7,186 nucleotides of DNA from Fimenecus sp036652055. GTDB lineage: Bacteria; Bacillota; Clostridia; Oscillospirales; Acutalibacteraceae. Shown one piece after another: positions 1 through 5,319 of the stretch (the stretch's first letter is position 1; each line of letters starts with the position of its first letter). The notes under the pieces were generated by a model. It ran no database searches and was not told the origin of the DNA. It was given only the letters and a program-made list of their open reading frames with translations. The translations under genes were made by a program, and so were the position numbers. The DNA lies in assembly GCA_036652055.1 (NCBI GenBank), contig JAVVWP010000048.1, forward strand, positions 1 to 7,186, given 5' to 3'.

Positions 1-496
1 TTATGTTTACAGAACCGCTTGGCGGTTGGCGTGAAGCTCACGCACTCCCTCAAAGAAGAGCCACTGACTGGGCAAATCAAATAAAATGGTTAGTTGATGA
101 TGTTTATTCAAATTCGGAAAAAATAGTATTAGTAATGGACAACTTAAACACGCATAGCATAGCTTCATTATACAAACATTTTACTCCAGAAGAAGCATTT
201 AGAATATCTCAAAAGCTTGAAATACATTACACACCAAAACACGGTTCATGGTTAGATATTGCCGAAATAGAATTGTCGGCGCTTACATTGCAATGCCTTG
301 AAAATAGAAGAATTTCTACAATCGAAGACCTAAACTTAGAACTGGAAAAATGGTATTCTGATAGAAATTTAAATCAAAAAGGTGTTAATTGGCACTTTGC
401 CATCGATGATGCTCGTGTTAAATTAAAACATCTTTATCCTATTGTTGTTTTGTAAAGTTTTAGTTGATACAAAGTACTACACTGACTGGGCGAGTA
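1..496 (+). mobile_element. Right-hand part of an IS630-family insertion sequence
   Basis: The segment holds the 3' part of an IS630-type transposase gene followed by about 40 bases of non-coding DNA that should contain the right terminal inverted repeat. IS630 elements insert at and duplicate a TA dinucleotide. Candidate TA steps at the right boundary are 475-476, 478-479 and 495-496, the last directly touching the stop codon of the next gene. The left end lies outside the window, so the inverted repeat cannot be paired and the exact boundary is not fixed. Confidence 0.55.
3..455 (+). CDS. IS630-family transposase, 3' part (5' end outside window)
   Basis: This is the C-terminal half of a DDE transposase that cuts and joins the ends of its insertion sequence. 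Numbering from the first in-window Met, the second catalytic aspartate is D46 in VLVMDNLNTH. The third acidic residue is most likely E88 in KHGSWLDIAEIEL, the usual IS630/DDE_3 pattern. The first catalytic Asp should lie upstream of the window. The reading frame is open at the left edge and the Met at base 3 lies inside a conserved stretch (FTEPLGGWR), so it is probably internal and not the true start. The gene ends with an intact TAA and the C-terminal region looks complete. Whether the element is active cannot be judged without the 5' half, and IS630 transposases are sometimes split by frameshifts. Confidence 0.92.
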   Translation: MFTEPLGGWREAHALPQRRATDWANQIKWLVDDVYSNSEKIVLVMDNLNTHSIASLYKHFTPEEAFRISQKLEIHYTPKHGSWLDIAEIELSALTLQCLENRRISTIEDLNLELEKWYSDRNLNQKGVNWHFAIDDARVKLKHLYPIVVL

Positions 497-994
497 TTAA
501 CCCATTACTGTTACTCCGGTTGATATATTGTCAATTTCTATTATCTCACCATTTCTAAGCTGTACAACAATCCAATAATTCACACCGTCATTATCTGTGC
601 AAATATAATAGCTATCCCTTTCACAGAGAATTTCTTTGTCTTTATATGTATATGTAAAATCTTCTGGGATTTTTCCAGTGTTCTCATTATATAGAAGCTC
701 TTTTATTTCTTCTCTGGAATAATAATATAAACTATATTGATTATTTTTTGCTGGTTTCTCTTTGTTTTCTCTGTATGCGATTAGGTCTTGCTGCGACACT
801 AAATCCATATACATATATTTTCTTTTCCACTGCATATTTTTATAATCATCTTTGTCAAATGTGTGCAGCCAAGAGTAAAATAAAAATGACGAAACGCAAA
901 TTATAATAGCAGCAAGGACTGACACAATTATAATGATTTTTTTCTTTTTATCAGATTTTATTATATCTGTTGCTGTTAATTCTAAATTTTTCAT
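497..994 (-). CDS. Single-pass membrane protein, accessory component of ABC transporter operon
   Basis: I do not recognise a named family. The 165-residue product has a short basic cytoplasmic start with four lysines at 16-19, one strongly hydrophobic helix at about 19-41, and a soluble domain of about 120 residues that should face outside. That domain is rich in Tyr, Asp, Glu and Lys and carries two cysteines (C124, C132) that could form a disulfide. There is no lipobox. The start codon overlaps the stop of the ATPase gene as ATGA, which suggests translational coupling, and a GAGG-type site sits about 12 bases upstream inside the ATPase gene. It is the last gene of the four-gene transporter operon. 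A role as a substrate-binding or adaptor-like partner of the transporter is inference from position and topology. Its stop codon lies beside the IS630 right end, so a slightly altered C-terminus cannot be excluded. Confidence 0.8.
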   Translation of the reverse strand: MKNLELTATDIIKSDKKKKIIIIVSVLAAIIICVSSFLFYSWLHTFDKDDYKNMQWKRKYMYMDLVSQQDLIAYRENKEKPAKNNQYSLYYYSREEIKELLYNENTGKIPEDFTYTYKDKEILCERDSYYICTDNDGVNYWIVVQLRNGEIIEIDNISTGVTVMG

Positions 995-1653
995 TTTGCT
1001 TCGCCATCCTCTATTTCTATGATTTTATCACACTGCTGAGCAATTGCCATATCATGAGTAACTATTATAACCGTTCTTCCATTTTCTTTTATCTTTTTAA
1101 AAAGGCTTATAATTTCTTTTGAAGTTTTTAAATCAAGCGCTCCTGTTGGCTCGTCTGCTAAAACATAATCAGGATTGTTTACAATCGCACGGGCTATTGC
1201 CACTCTTTGTTTTTGCCCGCCTGAAAGCTTGTTCGATTTTCGTTTTAACAGGTCAACTATCCCTGTTTCTTCAAGTGCATTCACAACAAGATTTGTTCGC
1301 TCTTTTTTATGCTTGTTTGCGAATATAAGAGGGACTTCAACATTTTCAAAGACATTAAAATCTTCAACCAATGCAGAATTTTGAAGAACTAAGCCTACTT
1401 TTTTGTTGCGATATTCTGACAGACTGTCGTTTTTAAGTTCTTTTAAATTTACACCATCAACAAGAATTTCTCCACTTTCAAAGCGATCAATTCCGCAAAG
1501 CAAATTCATAAGCGTTGATTTTCCTGCACCAGATGTTCCTATTATTGCAGTTAGCATATTATTTTCTATAACCGCATTAAAGTTTTTTAAAACTTCTACC
1601 TTATTGCTACTTTTTGGGTTATAAGTTTTGCATACATTTTTTATTTCTATCAT
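991..1653 (-). CDS. ABC transporter ATP-binding protein (MacB/LolD/FtsE type)
   Basis: This 220-residue nucleotide-binding subunit powers the two adjacent permeases. All ATPase motifs are intact: Walker A GTSGAGKST at 39-47 (K45), Q-loop Q91, signature LSGGQ at 143-147, Walker B YVLADEP at 163-169 with catalytic E168, D-loop GALD at 171-174 and switch H200. The DEPTGALD sequence and the length are typical of the MacB/LolD/FtsE branch, which works with FtsX-like permeases in macrolide, peptide or lipoprotein export and in antimicrobial peptide resistance. GAGGAG lies about 7 bases before the ATG. The gene starts 15 bases after the second permease gene and overlaps the next gene by 4 bases. The family is certain; the substrate cannot be read from the sequence. 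Confidence 0.97.
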   Translation of the reverse strand: MIEIKNVCKTYNPKSSNKVEVLKNFNAVIENNMLTAIIGTSGAGKSTLMNLLCGIDRFESGEILVDGVNLKELKNDSLSEYRNKKVGLVLQNSALVEDFNVFENVEVPLIFANKHKKERTNLVVNALEETGIVDLLKRKSNKLSGGQKQRVAIARAIVNNPDYVLADEPTGALDLKTSKEIISLFKKIKENGRTVIIVTHDMAIAQQCDKIIEIEDGEAK

Positions 1654-1668
1654 AAGTATCTCCTCATT

Positions 1669-2919
1669 TTATATGTCATACGGGCGGTTTTTATGTAAAA
1701 TCATAAGCGGTGTTATGAAAGCGATTATTGCATATAAAAACATTATAAGTATCATAATTCCATATGTTTCAAAGGTAATATTTACAAGGTTTAAAAATTC
1801 CCACCCCAAATAGTCATATATTCCGACAAAGGCTAAAATCGGTATTCCCACGATTAATACAGAGGATAAAATGCTTGTTAAAATAAGCATACAGCATTGA
1901 CGCCACTTTAAACCGCAAATAAAAAACAGTTTGAGCGTTTTTATTGATTTTGTTGTATTAATAATCGAAATTCCTACCATTCCCGATAAAGATAAAATCA
2001 TTAGCATTATTATTGATGGCATATATTTTTGGAGTAAATAGTTTTCATCTTCTTGCTGATTTTCTTTTAAATCTTCAATCTTTAATACCGTTCCTGAGCG
2101 AAGCATTTTTGCCATATTTTCGTCCATAGCCTCAAGCGGCAAATCTTTTTCAAAAACGATGATTTTATTATCAGGCTCTAAAACACTGATGTCACTTTTT
2201 AATAACTGCTCTTTATTAAAAATTAAAGTGGCTTGTTCTCTAATATCCAAATTCACATTCTCAAAGAGTGAAATCGGTGATATTGCACCGCTTGAGTTGC
2301 AACCTAAAATATATGCTGGTGACTTTAAAGCCCCGATAATTTTAACCTTGTATTGTTTTTGTTTAGACACACCTTTTTCATTAGTCCTAAAACATAATGT
2401 TTTAATGTCGCCGACCTTTATGGTAGCATCTTCTTCGCTTATCAGTGCCTCAAAATAATCCGCATTTTCTTTTGGCATAGGTGCATTACGCTCTGTATCT
2501 ATTGGAAAATATTTTAGCGTTTCATCATTATAACCACGAACCGAAAAGGTCTTTCCGCTGTAATCGTCATTAGTATTAGCCTCAGTATAGCTATAATTTA
2601 ATATGCTTTTTACACCCTTGAGCTGTGAAACATCTATCGGGTTTTCAGGAATATTTTCATCTTTTGTATGTGCATTTTCTAAATTGTCGTTTTTTGTTTC
2701 AGCCTCAGACGGGAATACAAAAGGACTGCTATTATAAGTGTAATAAACAAAATTTTCATTTGAAATAGGTTCTATTTTTTTGTCACCGAGCGATAAAAAA
2801 GAATATAGAGAAATCACAAAGGCAACAATAATAAGTACAATTCCCAACTGGAAGGAAGATATTAAATTTAGAAATATATTTTTTTTGAATAGTTTTAATC
2901 CCAAAAGCATTTTTTTCAT
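1669..2919 (-). CDS. ABC transporter permease, FtsX/MacB-like, second of pair
   Basis: The 416-residue protein has the MacB/FtsX architecture: one N-terminal membrane helix (about 21-43), a large extracytoplasmic domain (about 45-298) and three C-terminal helices (about 300-322, 343-367 and 386-406). The outer domain resembles MacB periplasmic core domains in size, and residues 72-96 form an acidic, polar, probably disordered segment. Together with the shorter permease encoded just upstream it probably forms a heterodimer bound to the operon's ATPase. Mechanotransmission (type VII) export or extraction of a substrate at the outer membrane face is the known behaviour of this superfamily; the substrate is unknown. 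An AGGAGG site at 2931-2936 lies inside the end of the preceding gene, about 11 bases from the ATG, and the two genes are separated by only 3 bases. Confidence 0.9.
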   Translation of the reverse strand: MKKMLLGLKLFKKNIFLNLISSFQLGIVLIIVAFVISLYSFLSLGDKKIEPISNENFVYYTYNSSPFVFPSEAETKNDNLENAHTKDENIPENPIDVSQLKGVKSILNYSYTEANTNDDYSGKTFSVRGYNDETLKYFPIDTERNAPMPKENADYFEALISEEDATIKVGDIKTLCFRTNEKGVSKQKQYKVKIIGALKSPAYILGCNSSGAISPISLFENVNLDIREQATLIFNKEQLLKSDISVLEPDNKIIVFEKDLPLEAMDENMAKMLRSGTVLKIEDLKENQQEDENYLLQKYMPSIIMLMILSLSGMVGISIINTTKSIKTLKLFFICGLKWRQCCMLILTSILSSVLIVGIPILAFVGIYDYLGWEFLNLVNITFETYGIMILIMFLYAIIAFITPLMILHKNRPYDI

Positions 2920-2922
2920 TTT

Positions 2923-3951
2923 TTATATTTCCTCCTGTAACACTTTTGAGGGGCTTTTATTAGCCATTTTGCTAATTGAAATAAACATTACTAAAAGTGA
3001 TGCAAATAAATAAAGTAATGTTGGAAACAGGTAATGAGTAAATGAAATTGCTGAAATAAATATAAAATCCTTAATGAAAAAGTGGAAAATTAAAATGCTT
3101 ATTATCGAGGTGCTGATGCAATAAATTACAGCCTCAAAGAAATACATTGAAAAAAGTCTACTCGATTTGCATCCACATAAAAGATAAATCGAATTTGCTG
3201 TTTTTCTTTCGCCAAGCAAATAATTGAAAATAAAAGTAAGATTAATGAGCGACAAAATCATTAAAAATGCCGAAGATAAAAAAGACGAATCAAAGGCAAT
3301 TTCATTAATTGCATTTCTTTCTTGTGGCATAGTTATTATTGCATCTTTAAAAAACTTCTGCGTCATTTCTGAAAAAGAGGCAAGCGCTTTATTTGAAGGC
3401 AGTTTTTCAAATGAAACTTTAACGCCATAAACCTCTGTAAATTCTTTTAAGCCTTTGAAATTATATTCTATATAGTTGCCTGCACCTCTTGTTCCAACAA
3501 CTTTAAAAGTTTGACCTAAGTTTTCAAAGCTATCGCCTATTCTCACTTTTTTTTGGAGTTTTAAGGCATCATTCACAATCACCTCAGGGGCAACACTTTT
3601 TTCAAATTTTCTGCCACTATTGGCAACATATTCAGTTCCTTTGAAAAACGAAATATCTCCACCTTTAGGAGAAAGCATAAGTTTAATTCGTGAATAGTCT
3701 TTTTCACTTTTTTCTAATTCTTTTAAATATTCACTCATATTAGAAAGATTGGTTTTTTCAAATGACACCGTAACTTGTGTAACTTTATCATTGTATGCAC
3801 GGTCTTGCAATCTCTGATTTTGGTATTCGCAATATGAAAACAGTAGAGAAATCATAGTCAAAATTTGAAGCAACATAAAGAACCCAAATAAAAACGGATG
3901 TGAAATTATAAACGATTTCATATTTTTAAAAATCATTTCTTTGATTACCAT
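2923..3951 (-). CDS. ABC transporter permease, FtsX/MacB-like, first gene of operon
   Basis: The 342-residue protein has one N-terminal helix (about 19-40), an extracytoplasmic domain (about 42-222) and three C-terminal helices (about 223-247, 268-291 and 298-326), the layout of FtsX/MacB-like permeases. It ends in the short cytoplasmic tail NKSPSKVLQEEI; a Pro followed by a short basic/acidic tail is common at the C-terminus of these permeases. It differs clearly from the next permease in length and outer domain, so the pair is probably heterodimeric. An in-frame TGA lies 9 bases before the chosen ATG, so the start cannot be further upstream. The only Shine-Dalgarno-like sequence (GAAAGG) ends just 2 bases before this ATG, which is unusually close, and Met6 is a possible alternative start. 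Expression should pass through the leader attenuator at 3995-4030. Confidence 0.88.
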   Translation of the reverse strand: MVIKEMIFKNMKSFIISHPFLFGFFMLLQILTMISLLFSYCEYQNQRLQDRAYNDKVTQVTVSFEKTNLSNMSEYLKELEKSEKDYSRIKLMLSPKGGDISFFKGTEYVANSGRKFEKSVAPEVIVNDALKLQKKVRIGDSFENLGQTFKVVGTRGAGNYIEYNFKGLKEFTEVYGVKVSFEKLPSNKALASFSEMTQKFFKDAIITMPQERNAINEIAFDSSFLSSAFLMILSLINLTFIFNYLLGERKTANSIYLLCGCKSSRLFSMYFFEAVIYCISTSIISILIFHFFIKDFIFISAISFTHYLFPTLLYLFASLLVMFISISKMANKSPSKVLQEEI

Positions 3952-3994
3952 TACCTTTCATAAATTATTAGTTTAAAAGCTTGAGTGATTTTAT

Positions 3995-4030
3995 AAAAAA
4001 GGCAATCAGACCTATTACAGCTTGATTGCC
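3995..4030 (-). terminator. Intrinsic terminator in the leader of the ABC operon (putative attenuator)
   Basis: Read on the minus strand, GGCAATCA (4030-4023) pairs perfectly with TGATTGCC (4008-4001). After one A-C mismatch three further pairs (G-U, C-G, U-G) close a 6-base loop, and the stem is followed at once by TTTTTT (4000-3995). It lies between the promoter at 4088-4116 and the first permease start at 3951, so transcripts from that promoter must read through it. It may also stop read-through from the hemolysin III gene. The structure is directly visible; the regulatory role is inferred from its position. Confidence 0.85.
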
Positions 4031-4033
4031 ACT

Positions 4034-4066
4034 TTAACATTCAAATGACAGACCGCAACTGTTCAT
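4034..4066 (-). CDS. Putative 10-codon leader peptide MNSCGLSFEC of the ABC operon
   Basis: An ATG about 14 bases after the predicted transcription start opens a 10-codon frame, MNSCGLSFEC, ending in TAA. Its stop lies 3 bases before the 5' arm of the terminator stem. A ribosome halted at the last codons would therefore cover that arm and block terminator formation, as in known ribosome-mediated attenuation of antibiotic-resistance genes. Against it, no Shine-Dalgarno sequence is visible between the predicted start site and the ATG. A second frame starting 7 bases earlier (MINEQLRSVI, 4041-4073) overlaps it. Translation is unproven. Confidence 0.45.
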   Translation of the reverse strand: MNSCGLSFEC

Positions 4067-4087
4067 TTATCATATATTGTTTTATTT

Positions 4088-4116
4088 ATTTTATCATTTT
4101 TTGTATTCTTTGTCAA
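4088..4116 (-). promoter_or_regulatory. Sigma-A-type promoter of the ABC transporter operon
   Basis: On the minus strand a perfect -35 box TTGACA (4116-4111) is separated by exactly 17 bases from TAAAAT (4093-4088), one mismatch from TATAAT. Transcription should start near 4080, giving a leader of about 130 bases before the permease ATG. The promoter begins about 30 bases after the stop of the hemolysin III gene. Confidence 0.82.
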
Positions 4117-4145
4117 CTAATTGTATTGCTGATTTTTGTTTAGCT

Positions 4146-4814
4146 TTAAATAAACACATACATATAAAGCGAAAGAAAGTGAAGAATTGAGCCTATCAGC
4201 ACAAAAATGTGAAATGCCGAATGAAAATATTTTTTCTTACTTCCTATTCCGTAAACAATCGCACCGACCGTATAAGAAATTCCGCCTGCAAGGAGAAGTA
4301 TAAATCCTGTTCTGTCAAGATAGGTGAAAAGAACTTTAAATGCAACGATAACAACCCAGCCAACCGCAAGATAAAGCGTTAGCTGAAGCCATTGGGTTTT
4401 TGCAAACATTGTCATTGTGAAAGAAATTCCAACAATGACTGACACCCACGCAACCGCAAAAACTGCCCACCCTAAAATAGGATTATGCGGAACTATTATT
4501 AAAATCGCATACGGAGTTATCGTTCCTGCAATCATTGGGAAAATCATAGAATGGTCAATCATTCTCATAACCTTTTTGCCTTTGTTCGGTCTTAATGCGT
4601 GATAAACCGATGAACAAGAATACATTGCAAGCATTGTAATTCCATATACAACTGCTAAAACTGCATATTGCCATGACCTTAATTTGAAAGCTTTAACAAG
4701 ACATAAAATCGTTGCAATAAGTGTAAACGGAACTCCAATCATATGGGAAATCGAATTTATCCAATCTTCTGCTCTGCTGTATTTTGCAAGTGCCACCTTA
4801 TCAAGATATGCCAT
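4146..4814 (-). CDS. trhA: Hemolysin III / PAQR-family membrane protein (TrhA-like)
   Basis: The 222-residue protein is hydrophobic with about seven predicted helices (roughly 27-43, 50-71, 86-107, 112-136, 141-163, 170-190 and 199-221). It carries the signature residues of the PAQR/hemolysin III superfamily: E16, N20 and H24 in the first segment, SxxxH (S68, H72), DH (D87, H88) and HxxxH (H198, H202). The Ser/Asp/His set forms a zinc-binding, hydrolase-like site in eukaryotic PAQR members. Bacterial members are linked to membrane-fluidity homeostasis, and the hemolysin name comes from early heterologous work. Length is normal for the family. GGTGAGG at 4824-4830 lies 9 bases before the ATG. 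A terminator (4864-4892) separates it from the small gene upstream and I see no strong promoter after that terminator, so partial read-through may supply its transcription. No hairpin with a T-run directly follows the gene. Confidence 0.93.
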   Translation of the reverse strand: MAYLDKVALAKYSRAEDWINSISHMIGVPFTLIATILCLVKAFKLRSWQYAVLAVVYGITMLAMYSCSSVYHALRPNKGKKVMRMIDHSMIFPMIAGTITPYAILIIVPHNPILGWAVFAVAWVSVIVGISFTMTMFAKTQWLQLTLYLAVGWVVIVAFKVLFTYLDRTGFILLLAGGISYTVGAIVYGIGSKKKYFHSAFHIFVLIGSILHFLSLYMYVFI

Positions 4815-4863
4815 TTTTTAATACCTCACCTATTTATTTTTCTTATTAAATTTACTATTAAAC

Positions 4864-4892
4864 AAAAATAAAAGCAACCGTTTCTGGTTGCT
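4864..4892 (-). terminator. Intrinsic terminator between the 41-codon gene and the hemolysin III gene
   Basis: On the minus strand AGCAACC (4892-4886) and GGTTGCT (4879-4873) form a perfect 7-bp stem with a 6-base loop, followed by the T-rich run TTTTATTTTT. It lies about 100 bases after the stop of the small gene and about 50 bases before the hemolysin III start, so it probably ends the small transcript and limits read-through. Confidence 0.75.
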
Positions 4893-4918
4893 CAATAGTT
4901 GCTATTTGGTTGCACAAT
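4886..4918. repeat. Three tandem imperfect 11-bp repeats (GGTTGCWCAAT type)
   Basis: Three adjacent 11-base units read GGTTGCTCAAT, AGTTGCTATTT and GGTTGCACAAT on the plus strand. Units 1 and 3 differ at one position; the middle unit is more diverged but keeps GTTGC. The first unit supplies one arm of the terminator at 4864-4892, so the third unit could in principle compete as an alternative pairing partner. The rest of 4919-4989 is AT-rich and shows nothing definite beyond a further GTTGC at about 4962. Confidence 0.5.
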
Positions 4919-4989
4919 ATCAATTTTTGTAACTTTTGAATTGCAAAACACAAAATATTAGTTGCTAATCAACAGATAGTTTATAAACA

Positions 4990-5115
4990 TTAATTATTAT
5001 TAATTTCTTGTTTTATTTTTGCCTTTTCAGCATAGACAACGCTCATACTGACAGCTGTTGTGATAGCTGCAAAAGTGGCAAACGCTATTTTAAAAACGGT
5101 TTTTATAAAATCCAT
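4990..5115 (-). CDS. Small hydrophobic or exported peptide, 41 residues, unknown function
   Basis: This complete frame starts with ATG at 5115 and ends with TAA at 4992-4990. It begins MDFIKTVFKIAF; residues about 10-28 are hydrophobic (Ala, Thr, Val, Ile), then VVYAEKAKIKQEINNN closes the protein. It is supported by a strong Shine-Dalgarno TGAGGGG 6 bases before the ATG, an extended -10 promoter just upstream and a terminator downstream, so it looks like an independent transcription unit. I do not recognise the family. Two readings fit: a single-pass small membrane protein with N-terminus inside (K5, K9), or a signal peptide cleaved after V-Y-A to release a polar peptide of about 12 residues. 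Neither can be decided from sequence alone. Confidence 0.72.
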   Translation of the reverse strand: MDFIKTVFKIAFATFAAITTAVSMSVVYAEKAKIKQEINNN

Positions 5116-5142
5116 ATAAATCCCCTCAATTAATATGTTAAT

Positions 5143-5171
5143 ATGATACCACAATTAAAAACATTTAGCAA
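5143..5171 (-). promoter_or_regulatory. Extended -10 promoter of the 41-codon gene
   Basis: On the minus strand TTGCTA (5171-5166, four of six matches to TTGACA) lies 17 bases from TATCAT (5148-5143, five of six). The -10 box is preceded by TGG, which gives an extended -10 (TGnTATCAT). The start site would be near 5136, about 20 bases before the ATG at 5115 and just ahead of the GAGGGG site. Confidence 0.7.
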
Positions 5172-5203
5172 GAATAATTTACACTTTGTTATTAATTTAA
5201 TAT

Positions 5204-5232
5204 TTGACATTACTCGGTTAAAATGCTATCAT
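5204..5232 (+). promoter_or_regulatory. Sigma-A-type promoter of the FAD dehydrogenase gene
   Basis: A perfect TTGACA (5204-5209) is separated by exactly 17 bases from TATCAT (5227-5232, five of six). The start site should be about 5238-5240, leaving a leader of about 80 bases before the ATG at 5320. It is divergent from the 41-codon gene promoter; the two -35 boxes are about 32 bases apart, so one bound protein could affect both. Confidence 0.82.
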
Positions 5233-5237
5233 TATAT

Positions 5238-5299
5238 GCAATAGTTAAAAGCTATTTGCCGTAAATCATTGGTGAAAGTCCAATCTTTGCGGTTTTTTT
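5238..5299 (+). terminator. Structured leader with intrinsic terminator before the FAD dehydrogenase gene
   Basis: Two hairpins are visible. The first pairs GCAATAG (5238-5244) with CTATTTGC (5252-5259) with one bulged T. The second is the terminator: CCGTAAA (5259-5265) pairs with TTTGCGG (5286-5292) using one G-U pair; after a small TC/C internal loop ATTGG (5268-5272) pairs with CCAAT (5280-5284) around a 7-base loop; seven T's follow (5293-5299). It lies between the promoter and the ribosome binding site AAAGGA (5304-5309), so expression downstream requires read-through. No convincing leader ORF is present, so control by a ligand or RNA-binding protein is more likely than by translation. 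No known riboswitch class could be assigned. Confidence 0.82.
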
Positions 5300-5319
5300 A
5301 TGTAAAGGAATGAATTATT

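Noticed and set aside
1119..1624. Plus-strand open frames of 61-73 codons antisense to the ATPase gene.
   Set aside because: They lie opposite a gene with all ABC ATPase motifs intact, overlap one another and have no recognisable domains. They are shadows of the real gene.
991..3951. Bce-type antimicrobial peptide detoxification module.
   Set aside because: BceB permeases have about ten helices in one protein and usually sit beside a two-component system. Here there are two separate four-helix permeases and no kinase or regulator gene.
4041..4073. Second small frame MINEQLRSVI overlapping the putative leader peptide.
   Set aside because: It also lacks a Shine-Dalgarno and its stop lies further from the terminator stem, so its geometry for attenuation is poorer. 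It was kept only as an alternative and not annotated as a gene.
4886..4918. Short regular repeats as a possible CRISPR remnant.
   Set aside because: Units are 11 bp, directly adjacent without spacers, and diverged. Nothing resembles a CRISPR array or cas gene.
5268..5292. GGTGAAAGTCC followed by GCGG resembles a conserved piece of cobalamin riboswitches.
   Set aside because: The rest of the aptamer is absent (no CCGCCACTGT-type core, no B12 box) and the whole leader is only about 60 nt. The segment is better explained as the loop of the terminator hairpin.
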